Part shown: positions 52,653 through 62,495 of the stretch, in pieces
How the letters are laid out: each line of letters begins with the position of its first letter
How positions within the stretch are numbered: the first letter of the stretch is position 1
Assembly (NCBI GenBank): GCA_030695565.1
Contig: JAUYRZ010000085.1
Span: forward strand, 62,001 to 126,000
DNA: 64,000 nucleotides
DNA from: Archangium sp.
GTDB taxonomy: Bacteria > Myxococcota > Myxococcia > Myxococcales > Myxococcaceae
Direction of reading: 5' to 3'
The notes under the pieces: model-generated
Databases searched by the model: none
Seen by the model: the letters and a program-made list of their open reading frames with translations, nothing else
Told to the model about the DNA's origin: nothing
Made by a program: the position numbers and the translations under genes

Positions 52653-54560
52653 TCAGATCGGCGCGGGCGTGTCAGCCATGCTCGCATTCTGCCCAGACCC
52701 ACTGACATGCAGGACCTGGGTGAGCGAGCCGAGGTGCTTCACCATGCGCCCGAACAGGGGCTGCTTGGCCGCGTCGAGCACGGTGTTGAAGGTGTCTTCG
52801 ATCACCACCGGCAACTTGTGCTGGCCCGCCGCCTTCTCGATCAACGTCAGGCGCAGGGCCAGGTACATCAGATCGAGATCCTTGCCCGGCAGCTCGCGCG
52901 CAGAGATCGTTCGGCCCGGCGCCTCGAGCGTGGCGTGCCCGTCTTTGTCGATCGAGATGCCGTGGTAGCGGCGGTCGGTCAGCGCGGTGAGGTACTGCAC
53001 GGCGCGATCGTGGAGCACGCTCCAGAGCGACGGCACGTCGGTGGTGAACAGGTCGGTCGCCAGCATCATCAACGGCGCCGCGGGGTCGTCGAAGGTCTCG
53101 GTGGGGGTGGTGACCACCGGCGCGAAACCTTCACCCGACATCGAGGGCTTCGGCGCCACGGGAGCAGCAGCAGCAGCCGGCTCCTTCAAGCGGGCGATCT
53201 CGCGCTCGATGTCGCGCACGTCGCGCACGTAGCCGTCCGACATGCCCAGCAGCTCCTCGTTGCAAGCCTCCTGGCTGGCCTTGAGCTCCGCGCTGCGGGA
53301 GGCGAGCGAGGCGTACTCGGGGGTCGACTGCGCGTCGGCCCACTCCGCCTCGAGCTGGTTGACCTGCGTCTGCAGCCCGGCGCGTCGCTCCATCACCGCG
53401 AGGAACTCGTCGAGGGTCTCCGCCCCCACCTGCGCGAACGCCTTCTGCACCACCATGGTGGTCAGCGCGAAGTCGTCAGCCAGCTTCTTCGCGCGGCCCG
53501 TCAACACCTCGGCTTTGCCGCCGCTGCGCCCGGAGTGCTGCAGATCTTCGATGAACCGCAACGCCAGCAGCGCGGCGAAGGTGAAGGGCACCATCGAGCC
53601 CACCGCGAGGTACCGCAGGCCGCCTTCGAGAAACACGGCGCCGATCAGCAGCGCCAGACCCGCGGCGATCGCGCCCAGGAAGCGTTGATCCGACTGCAGG
53701 GGTGCCGGCGGCTCCGGCTGATTGTCGATGATCGCCCGCTGTTCTTCTTCGAGGCGGGCGAGCTGCTCCTCGTGGCGTTTGCGATCTTCGGGGTAGCGCT
53801 TGGCCCGTGCCACCACGTCTTCGGCCGCCGCGGGCGACTGCTCAGAAGACTTGCGCAGCTCGGCGCGCGCCGTCTCCAGCCGCTGCTTCAGCTCTTCCCA
53901 GCTCTTCATCTTGGATTCGATGGTGAAGAGCTCGGAGCTGACACCATCGAGCCGGAACTGCACTTCAGCCGCGCGTTTGGAGGTGACCAGCTCGGCCTCG
54001 AGCGACGCCAGCCGCGCCGGATCTTCAGCGACCGGCGCCGAGGGCGCGTCCATGTTCCAGCTGGCGGTCGGCAGGCGCGGGGCCGACTTCGAAGTCGCCG
54101 ATGCAGCCGCCGGCCGCGCGGGCCCCTTGGGACGGCGGGTGGGCAGCTGCGGCCCGGTGAGCGTGAAGAGCTGCTCCCAGGTGGAGCGCGCGGGGAAACC
54201 GGCACCGGCCCGCAACGATTGCCCCATCTCCAACGCGTCTTGCGAGACGACGTCGAACTGGTTGGTGGCTTTGTTGAGCTTGTGCAGCCCGCCGGCCCCG
54301 CCGAGATCTCGAACGATCCGCCAGACCGAGCCGTCATTGCCCTGGATCGAGAGACCAGCGCGGCCCGACTTCGCGCCAGGCGCGAGGAACGCGGAGTCGC
54401 CTCCGCGCCCATCGGGGAAAGCGAGCGCGACGATCAACCCCGACAACGGCGCCGGGAGATCAGACGGGCTTTGCAGGGCTGAATACCCCGGTTTGAGCGC
54501 GAGGCGGACCGAGGGAGACAACCCACGAACGCCCTGCGCCGCCAACTCGAGGAAAAGCAT
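52653..54560 (-). CDS. SMC/YhaN-like coiled-coil protein with degenerate ATPase head
   Basis: A 635-residue protein with the layout of the AAA/SMC-type YhaN group: N-terminal head piece (LFLELAAQGVRGLSPSVRLA through VALAFP), coiled coil (~165-270), two membrane segments (~285-330), second coiled coil (~350-450), and C-terminal head piece (ELPGKDLDLMYLALRLTLIE, LPVVIEDTFNTVLD, LGSLTQVLHVS). The Walker A loop, expected after LKPGYSAL, reads QSPSDLPAPLSG and lacks the GxxGxGKS pattern. The ABC-like LSxG signature is LPGK. It probably does not hydrolyse ATP alone. It follows rplS by 15 bases, where rnhB often sits in other genomes. Confidence 0.6.
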   Translation of the reverse strand: MLFLELAAQGVRGLSPSVRLALKPGYSALQSPSDLPAPLSGLIVALAFPDGRGGDSAFLAPGAKSGRAGLSIQGNDGSVWRIVRDLGGAGGLHKLNKATNQFDVVSQDALEMGQSLRAGAGFPARSTWEQLFTLTGPQLPTRRPKGPARPAAASATSKSAPRLPTASWNMDAPSAPVAEDPARLASLEAELVTSKRAAEVQFRLDGVSSELFTIESKMKSWEELKQRLETARAELRKSSEQSPAAAEDVVARAKRYPEDRKRHEEQLARLEEEQRAIIDNQPEPPAPLQSDQRFLGAIAAGLALLIGAVFLEGGLRYLAVGSMVPFTFAALLALRFIEDLQHSGRSGGKAEVLTGRAKKLADDFALTTMVVQKAFAQVGAETLDEFLAVMERRAGLQTQVNQLEAEWADAQSTPEYASLASRSAELKASQEACNEELLGMSDGYVRDVRDIEREIARLKEPAAAAAPVAPKPSMSGEGFAPVVTTPTETFDDPAAPLMMLATDLFTTDVPSLWSVLHDRAVQYLTALTDRRYHGISIDKDGHATLEAPGRTISARELPGKDLDLMYLALRLTLIEKAAGQHKLPVVIEDTFNTVLDAAKQPLFGRMVKHLGSLTQVLHVSGSGQNASMADTPAPI

Positions 54561-54575
54561 TCCCTTGAGAGTGGC

Positions 54576-54977
54576 TTACTTCGCGGCCGGAGTCGCGGCC
54601 TTCTTCTCAGCGCCTGCAGCCGGCACGTTCTCTTCGAGCGCGTCGAGACGGGCCGCCTTGCCGCGCAGACCGCGGAGGTAGAAGAGGCGACCACGGCGCA
54701 CGTCACCGCGGCCGAGCACTTCGATCGACTCGTAGCGGGGCGAGTGCAGGGGGAAGATGCGCTCGACACCAACGCCGAACGACATCTTGCGGACGGTGAA
54801 CGTGGCGTCGACGCTGCCGCGCGTCTTCCGGATGCAGACACCCTCAAAAGCCTGGGTGCGCTCCTTCTCGCCTTCCTTCACCTTCCACCAGACACGCACG
54901 GTGTCACCGGCGCGGAAATCGACCACTTCTTTGCGCGAGTGGAGCGAGTCCACGAACATGATGGCGGCGTTACGCAT
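54576..54977 (-). CDS. rplS: 50S ribosomal protein L19
   Basis: A 133-residue ribosomal protein at the 30S/50S bridge. [30 protein letters not shown] and [15 protein letters not shown] are diagnostic. An Ala/Lys-rich C-terminal tail extends past the usual end. rpsP-rimM-trmD, the common partners, are not adjacent; here it leads an operon with the SMC-like gene. Confidence 0.97.
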   Translation of the reverse strand: MRNAAIMFVDSLHSRKEVVDFRAGDTVRVWWKVKEGEKERTQAFEGVCIRKTRGSVDATFTVRKMSFGVGVERIFPLHSPRYESIEVLGRGDVRRGRLFYLRGLRGKAARLDALEENVPAAGAEKKAATPAAK

Positions 54978-55245
54978 GATTGAAGCACTCCAAAGAGAGA
55001 GAAGTCAGAAAGAGCGGCGCACGTACCAGAGCCCCTCAGGGGCTGCAAGCATGCTCAACGTCTGAATGGTGGTTCGCTTGACCCTGAGGGTGGTCGCAGC
55101 GTAGAGGCAGGCTGCTTGCGCCTTCGGGTCTAGCTCACTTCGGGGCCCACCATCGGGGTGGGATGCCGGGGAAGCGCCGGGGTTCGAGTCAGGGCGTCGC
55201 GCCCTTCTTTCCCCCCGCGATTCTTTTCAAAGAAAGCCAAAACAC
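54978..55245. promoter_or_regulatory. Divergent region between rplS and rplY
   Basis: A 268-base gap. TTGACC (55078-55083) with TAGAGG (55102-55107) at 18 bases is a plausible promoter for rplY. AGCCCCT-C-AGGGGCT (55029-55044) is a small perfect hairpin within the rplS leader side. I see no further gene; GGTTCGAGTC near 55172 resembles a tRNA T-loop but has no cloverleaf. Confidence 0.4.
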
Positions 55246-55950
55246 ATGACCATCACCACTTCGAAGCTCGAAGCGAAGTCCCGTACCAGCTCCGGCAAGG
55301 GCCCTGCCCGCCAGACCCGCTTCGCCGGCCTCGTGCCCGGCGTCGTGTACGGCAAGCACCTCGACAAGCCGTTCTCCATCGCGCTCGACGGCAAGGCGCT
55401 GCGCGCGGCCATCGCCACCCCCAAGAAGCTGAACACCGTGCTGGGCCTGATGGTCGACGGCACCGAGCACATGGTGATGCTCAAGGACTACCAGCTCGAG
55501 CCCATGACGAAGGAGCTGCTGCACGCAGACTTCATCGCCGTGAAGGAGAACGAGCAGGTCAAGGTGAAGATCCCCCTCGTCCTCGTCGGTAAAGCAGTCG
55601 GCACGCTCGAGGGCGGCATCCTCTCGCAGATGCGCCGCGAGCTGGAAGTCTGGGCGCTGCCCGGTGCGATCCCGCTGAACATCGAGGTCGACGTGACCCC
55701 GCTGAAGATCGCGACCGCGCTCCACATCAACGACATCAAGCTCCCCACGGGCATCACCGTGAAGGCGCACACCAACTTCACCATCGCCGTCGTCACGGCG
55801 CCGGAAGTCGAGAAGGTGGCTGAGCCGGTGGCTGCCGCTGCGGGTGCGGCTCCTGCGGCCGGTGCGGCTGCGGCGCCTGGTGCGGCCGGTGCGGCGCCTG
55901 CGGCGGGCGACAAGAAGGCCGAGGCCGCCAAGGCCCCTGCCAAGAAGTAA
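55246..55950 (+). CDS. rplY: 50S ribosomal protein L25 (CTC/TL5 type)
   Basis: A 234-residue 5S-rRNA-binding protein of the long CTC type. The N-terminal L25 domain covers ~1-95 (GLVPGVVYGKHLDKPFSIAL, LLHADFIAV), then the C-terminal TL5-like beta domain to ~185 (IPLVLVGKAVGTLEGGIL, PLNIEVDVTPLKIATALHI). A low-complexity Ala/Gly/Pro/Lys tail ends it. It is followed by a terminator and pth, the normal neighbour. Confidence 0.95.
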   Translation: MTITTSKLEAKSRTSSGKGPARQTRFAGLVPGVVYGKHLDKPFSIALDGKALRAAIATPKKLNTVLGLMVDGTEHMVMLKDYQLEPMTKELLHADFIAVKENEQVKVKIPLVLVGKAVGTLEGGILSQMRRELEVWALPGAIPLNIEVDVTPLKIATALHINDIKLPTGITVKAHTNFTIAVVTAPEVEKVAEPVAAAAGAAPAAGAAAAPGAAGAAPAAGDKKAEAAKAPAKK

Positions 55951-55974
55951 GTCGCTTCGTCTCTCAGTTTCGGC

Positions 55975-56012
55975 GCCGCGTCGGGGTTTCCCGGCGCGGC
56001 GTCGTCGTTTTT
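55975..56012 (+). terminator. Rho-independent terminator after rplY
   Basis: GCCGCGTCGGG-GTTT-CCCGGCGCGGC (55975-56000) is an 11-bp stem with one G-T pair, followed at 8 bases by TTTTT (56008-56012). It lies between rplY and pth on the same strand. Confidence 0.6.
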
Positions 56013-56040
56013 GCGCGAGCCATTCTGGTAGGTGGACGCC

Positions 56041-56613
56041 ATGAAGATCCTCTGCGGGCTCGGCAACCCCGGCCGGGAATACGAGCAGAACCGGCACAAC
56101 ATCGGCTTCCTCGTGCTCGAGGCGCTCGCTTCGCGCTGGAAGCTCAACTTCAGCAGCCGCAAGTTCGACGCGGAGCTCGCCCAGGGCAGCTTCGCCGGCG
56201 AGAAGCTGCTGCTGCTCAAGCCGCAGACCTTCATGAACCTCTCGGGCACGTCGCTGGGCGGCGCGGCGCGTTTCTACAAAGTCGAGCCCCTCGACGTGCT
56301 CGTCATCCACGACGAGCTCGACCTGCCGTACGCCAAGCTCGCGCTCAAAGCCGGCGGCGGTACCGGCGGGCACAACGGGCTCAACTCCATTCGGGAGTCG
56401 TGGGGCGAAGAGACCTACGGGCGGCTGCGGTTCGGCATCGGCAAGCCCACCGGCCCCAACGCGAAGGAGCAGGTGGTCGGTCACGTGCTGGGCGATTTCT
56501 CCAAAGAAGAACGAACCACGCTCCCCGACCTGATCACCAGGGCCTGCGACATCGGTGAAAGCTGGGTGCGCGAAGGGTTGCCCCGCGCGATGAACCGCTG
56601 GAATGGGAAGTAA
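56041..56613 (+). CDS. pth: Peptidyl-tRNA hydrolase
   Basis: A 190-residue enzyme that frees tRNA from drop-off peptidyl-tRNA. [20 protein letters not shown] opens it, with catalytic His19. Asp in [11 protein letters not shown] and [13 protein letters not shown] are the other conserved sites. ATG 56041 is used; an in-frame GTG lies 9 bases upstream. It follows rplY as in many bacteria. Confidence 0.96.
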   Translation: MKILCGLGNPGREYEQNRHNIGFLVLEALASRWKLNFSSRKFDAELAQGSFAGEKLLLLKPQTFMNLSGTSLGGAARFYKVEPLDVLVIHDELDLPYAKLALKAGGGTGGHNGLNSIRESWGEETYGRLRFGIGKPTGPNAKEQVVGHVLGDFSKEERTTLPDLITRACDIGESWVREGLPRAMNRWNGK

Positions 56614-56640
56614 GACAGGGCTACGAATCGCCCCCTAACC

Positions 56641-58976
<2,336 letters not shown>

Positions 58977-58982
58977 GGTACG

Positions 58983-59018
58983 GCCTCACCCCGCCCCTCT
59001 CCCACACGGAGAGGGAGA
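58983..59018 (+). repeat. Dispersed repeat, copy 8
   Basis: GCCTCACCCCGCCCCTCTCC followed by C-acacg-GAGAGGGAG. It lies between convergent genes and is translated on the minus strand as the C-terminal residues of a small open frame. Confidence 0.8.
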
Positions 59019-59216
59019 CAAGGCTCGGCGCAGGCTGAGCGCAAAGCGCCGCACCGCGTAGCTGCGAAAGTCGTCGACCGGATCGACCTCGACGTCGAAC
59101 GCTTCGAGCACGCTGTCGAGGGCCACCACGGCCGATGCGGCGTCTGGCGACTTCAGCTCGTCGAGATGAAACGCAGCGTTGACCAGGTGGCCCCAGCGCG
59201 CATCGGGTTCAGTCAC
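58986..59216 (-). CDS. Small acidic protein ending in repeat-encoded residues
   Basis: A 76-residue frame from GTG 59216, overlapping the Rnk-like gene by 8 bases. It reads MTEPDARWGHLVNAAFHLDE, then LKSPDAASAVVALDSVLEAF and DVEVDPVDDFRSYAVRRF. The coding-type composition supports it. Its last residues (LSPSPCGRGAG) come from the dispersed repeat, so the original C-terminus has probably been replaced. No family is recognised. Confidence 0.45.
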   Translation of the reverse strand: MTEPDARWGHLVNAAFHLDELKSPDAASAVVALDSVLEAFDVEVDPVDDFRSYAVRRFALSLRRALSPSPCGRGAG

Positions 59217-59592
59217 GCCGCACCGAGATGACCTGCAGCCTCCAGCGCCGCGGGCCATCGTCCCACGCGAAGGTGTCGCCCTGCTTGAGGCCGATGAGCG
59301 AACACCCGATGGGCGAGAGCACCGAGAGGAACTCCGTGCCCGCGCGCGCGTCTTCAGGCGCGACCAGCACCACCTCGCGGCGTTGTTTCGACTCGAGGTT
59401 TTCGTACACCACCCGATGGCCCAGGCTGACCACGCCCACCGCCTTGGAGGGCTCGACCACGGAGGCGCGGCCCACTTCTTCTTCGAGGCGATCGAGCAGC
59501 AGATGCCTGACGGAGGCACCTGCCCGCTCCAGCAGGGAGCTGAGCCGATCGAAGTCGGGGCGCGTGAGGGTGATGGGCGGTTGGGTCAGCAT
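59209..59592 (-). CDS. GreA/GreB-family Rnk-like regulator
   Basis: A 127-residue protein with a short N-terminal region (ITLTRPDFDRLSSLLERAG) and a C-terminal GreA/GreB FKBP-like domain (VVYENLESKQRREVVLV, LSPIGCSLIGLKQGDTFAWD). Length and lack of the long coiled coil fit Rnk, which binds RNA polymerase without the cleavage activity of GreA. A strong ribosome site AGGAGG lies 9 bases before ATG 59592. It leads a small two-gene unit. Confidence 0.8.
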   Translation of the reverse strand: MLTQPPITLTRPDFDRLSSLLERAGASVRHLLLDRLEEEVGRASVVEPSKAVGVVSLGHRVVYENLESKQRREVVLVAPEDARAGTEFLSVLSPIGCSLIGLKQGDTFAWDDGPRRWRLQVISVRRD

Positions 59593-59801
59593 GGAACGAC
59601 CTCCTGGTGTGAGGATTGGCTCTGCGAGTTGGAGGAGAACCCCACCGCGGCGAGTGCCTGCGGCGGGGTCAGCCAGGGAAGATGAACGTGCGCCGAACAC
59701 ACGCCTTCCACTGGCCGGACAGGCCGTCGTGGAGCGAGGTGGCGCGGAGCATTTTCATCGAACGAGACCGTAACGCGCGACCCCGCCGATTGCTTCCCGG
59801 C

Positions 59802-61886
59802 TCAGGCGACGTCGGCCAGGGGCTGCGCTTCGGCCAGCGGCAGAAGAATGGTGAAGGTGGAGCCTTTGCCCGGCCCCTCCGACTGCGCTTCGATCTCACC
59901 GCCCACGCGCTTGACGATGCCGTAGGCCGCGGTGAGCCCGAGCCCGATGCCTTTGCCCACGCCGCGGGTGGTGAAGAACGGCTCGAACACCCGCCGCAGG
60001 TTCTCGCGCACGATGCCCAGGCCCTCGTCGCGCACCTGCACCATCACGCGATCGTTGCTCTGCCAGGTGCGCACGAAGATCTTCTCCTTCTTCGGCGTGG
60101 CCAACCGCGCGTTGCGCAGCAGGTGACCGAGCGCCTGATCGAGCTGCAGCGGGGGAATGTCGGCCTGCAGGCTCGCATCGAGCTGCAAGGTCACGTTGGT
60201 TGCTTCACCCAGCTCGGCGCGCACCACCCGGCTGACCGAGGCGTTCACGTTGGCGGGCTCACGTTTGCCGATCTCCAGGCGCGAGAGCTCGCGCAGCCCC
60301 TTGACGATGTCGCCCACCCGGCGCGCACCGTCGAGCGACTCGTCGATCATCTCCAGACCGTCGTCGATGTGCTGGGTGTCGGGCTCCACGCCGCTGGCCA
60401 GGAGCGCCAGCAGCTCTTCGTTGCGGTTCTCCCGCGCCATCAAGACCACGTCTCCGAAGGTGCGCAGCGAGGCGCGCAGCTCGTCGAAGAGCCCCCGCAG
60501 GGTGCGCAGGTTCGAGGTGACGAAGCCCAGCGGGTTGTTGATCTCGTGCGCCGCGCCGCTGGCGAGCTGACCGACCGCTGCCAGCCGTTCGCTCTCGCGC
60601 AGCTTCTCGGCCATCACGTAGGACTCGGTGATGTCGTGGTAGGTGACCACCACGCTGCCGTCGCGTGGATCGTCGTTGAGCCAGTAGCCGTTGAGCTTGA
60701 AGAACCTGGAGCGCCCCGGCGCCGCATCGGGGGTCTCGATCTCGGCGCCCTGGGTGTGGCCGCGGCCCTTGGCCAGCGGGCAACCCGGGCACGGCGTGTC
60801 GCGACGGGCAAACACCTCGTGGCACTTCTTTCCGGGGATCTCGCGCACCGGCTGGCCCACCTTGCGCGCGTAGGCCTGGTTGGTGCGGCGAATCACGTAG
60901 TTGTCGATCAGCGCGATGGGCGCGTCGATCGCGTCGAAGGTGCGCTCCCACTCCTGCTTGGCGCGGGTGATCTGCTGGGTGCGCTCCTTCACCTTCTTTT
61001 CGAGATCGAGGTTCGCCTCGAGCACCTGCGCCTGCGAGGTGCGCAGCGCGGTGGTGATCTGCGCGTTGTGCACGGCGATCGCCACGTGAGGGGTCAGCTG
61101 CACCAGGCGCTCGAGGTGCGCCGGCGCGAACGGCGTGGCGCCGATCGAACGCACGGCCATCAACACGCCCAGCACGTCGCCCCCCAGCACCAGGGGCGCG
61201 GCCACGATGGAGCCGGTGCTGAAGCCTGATTGCAGGTCGGCCGAACGATCGAAGTCGGCGCAGCTCTGCGCGTCTTCCACCAGGCGCGGGCGCGCTTCGA
61301 CCGCCACCCTGCCCGCCACGCCTTTGCCGCGGGGCAGCTGAATGCGGTCGAGCCCGGCGGCCGCGCCCGAAGAGGTGTCGATGTAGAGGCCGCCGGTCGA
61401 CGGCTCGATCAACATCAGGCTCGCGCCCTCGGCCTCACACAGCTCGCGGGTCTTGGCGATCGCCACCTGAACGAGATCGGGCAAGGCGAACTGCTCGGCG
61501 ATCACCTGCGCGAATTGGCGAACGCGCGCGGCGCTGCCGGTCTCCACGCCCAACAAGCGGCCCTGCGCGCGGAACACGGAGGCCACCAACCCGGAGGGGC
61601 GCTCGACACATTCGATGTCGGCGCTCACGTCGGGGCCGGGGCCACCGAGCACCACCGGTACGGCGCCTGCCGCGCGAAGCCGCTCCAGATACAGCCGCAG
61701 GCCCAGGCGCCGCTCGGTCACCACCACCCGGCAGTGTCCCAGGGAGACCCGCTGCAAGGCGGTCTGTTCGTTCACTCGTTCGGAGCGGAGATGCCACGCG
61801 TCGAGCACCTCTTGAATGCGCGCGTGAAGCTCCTCATCGGCGACCACCGTCAAGCAGTCCAGCCGGGCTGTGAGCTGTTCCTCCAT
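59802..61886 (-). CDS. Hybrid-like sensor histidine kinase with receiver-like, GAF and PAS domains
   Basis: A 694-residue soluble kinase. Residues 1-100 resemble a receiver fold but lack the phospho-acceptor Asp set. A GAF domain is at ~125-290, a coiled coil at ~295-320, and a PAS domain at ~325-430 with a Cys-rich loop (KKCHEVFARRDTPCPGCPL) that may hold a metal or redox site. HisKA has GAAHEINNPLGFV (His near 447), then N (HLLRNARLA), G1 (DEGLGIVRE) and G2 (GKGIGLGLTAAYG). A response regulator gene lies 6 bases upstream in the operon. Confidence 0.92.
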   Translation of the reverse strand: MEEQLTARLDCLTVVADEELHARIQEVLDAWHLRSERVNEQTALQRVSLGHCRVVVTERRLGLRLYLERLRAAGAVPVVLGGPGPDVSADIECVERPSGLVASVFRAQGRLLGVETGSAARVRQFAQVIAEQFALPDLVQVAIAKTRELCEAEGASLMLIEPSTGGLYIDTSSGAAAGLDRIQLPRGKGVAGRVAVEARPRLVEDAQSCADFDRSADLQSGFSTGSIVAAPLVLGGDVLGVLMAVRSIGATPFAPAHLERLVQLTPHVAIAVHNAQITTALRTSQAQVLEANLDLEKKVKERTQQITRAKQEWERTFDAIDAPIALIDNYVIRRTNQAYARKVGQPVREIPGKKCHEVFARRDTPCPGCPLAKGRGHTQGAEIETPDAAPGRSRFFKLNGYWLNDDPRDGSVVVTYHDITESYVMAEKLRESERLAAVGQLASGAAHEINNPLGFVTSNLRTLRGLFDELRASLRTFGDVVLMARENRNEELLALLASGVEPDTQHIDDGLEMIDESLDGARRVGDIVKGLRELSRLEIGKREPANVNASVSRVVRAELGEATNVTLQLDASLQADIPPLQLDQALGHLLRNARLATPKKEKIFVRTWQSNDRVMVQVRDEGLGIVRENLRRVFEPFFTTRGVGKGIGLGLTAAYGIVKRVGGEIEAQSEGPGKGSTFTILLPLAEAQPLADVA

Positions 61887-61892
61887 TGGCCG

Positions 61893-62450
61893 TCACGAGG
61901 CCTGAAGCAGACGCACCTCGACAGAACCAGAACGCTCGTCGTCGTCGAGCAGCACGTAGCCTTCCGCGTCACGAACCACGTGCGCGATGCCCGGGTGCTG
62001 CACCTCGAGCGTCTTCATCACGTCGTACTGGCGGCGCACCATCGAGAGCAGCTTGCGGTTCTCGCGCTCCAGGTCGAGCTGCTCGAAGGCCAGGAAGAGG
62101 GTCACCTTCAGCTCGGTGTCGTCCCAGGGCTTGGTGAGGAACCGGTAGATGTTGCCGTGGTTGATCGCGTCGACCGCGGTCTGCATGTCGGCGTGACCGG
62201 TGAGCATCAGGCGCATCGTGTCGGGGTAGCGATCGCGCACGATCTTGAGGAAGTCGAGGCCGGTCATGTTGGGCATCAGGTGATCGCTGATCACCATGTC
62301 GACCGGCTGGTCCTTCATCACCGCGAGGCCTTCGGCGGGCTCGGAGCCGAAGAAGAGCTCGTACCCCTCCTTGCGCAGGCTGCGGCGCAGCGCGTGAAGC
62401 ACGTTCTCTTCGTCATCGACAATCAGGATCCGGCGGGGCGGAAGGGCCAT
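61893..62450 (-). CDS. Response regulator (RpfG/CheY-like receiver)
   Basis: A 185-residue protein with a receiver domain at ~1-125: acidic pair D12-D13, phosphorylated Asp56 in SDHLMP, Thr84 (MLTGHAD), Lys107 (FLTKPWD). No DNA-binding domain follows, just a ~60-residue helical extension that includes a coiled segment (FEQLDLERENRKLLSMVRRQ). It starts the operon with the sensor kinase 6 bases downstream, its likely partner. Output is probably by protein contact. Confidence 0.92.
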   Translation of the reverse strand: MALPPRRILIVDDEENVLHALRRSLRKEGYELFFGSEPAEGLAVMKDQPVDMVISDHLMPNMTGLDFLKIVRDRYPDTMRLMLTGHADMQTAVDAINHGNIYRFLTKPWDDTELKVTLFLAFEQLDLERENRKLLSMVRRQYDVMKTLEVQHPGIAHVVRDAEGYVLLDDDERSGSVEVRLLQAS

Positions 62451-62495
62451 GTGAATCTCCTCGGGGTGTGGGACTTCAAGGCAGGTGCCAGCGGA

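Noticed and set aside
52191-54482. 763-codon plus-strand open frame opposite yraN and the SMC-like gene
   Set aside because: It crosses the yraN/SMC boundary and has Arg/His/Glu-biased shadow composition; the minus-strand frames have family motifs.
55165-55195. GGTTCGAGTC resembling a tRNA T-loop upstream of rplY
   Set aside because: The flanking bases do not pair as a T stem and no anticodon or acceptor arms can be found.
59639-59669. Inverted repeat ACCCCACCGC/GCGGCGGGGT as a terminator after the sensor kinase
   Set aside because: It has one mismatch and no T-tract on either strand, so I keep it only as a possible hairpin in an otherwise empty 209-base gap.
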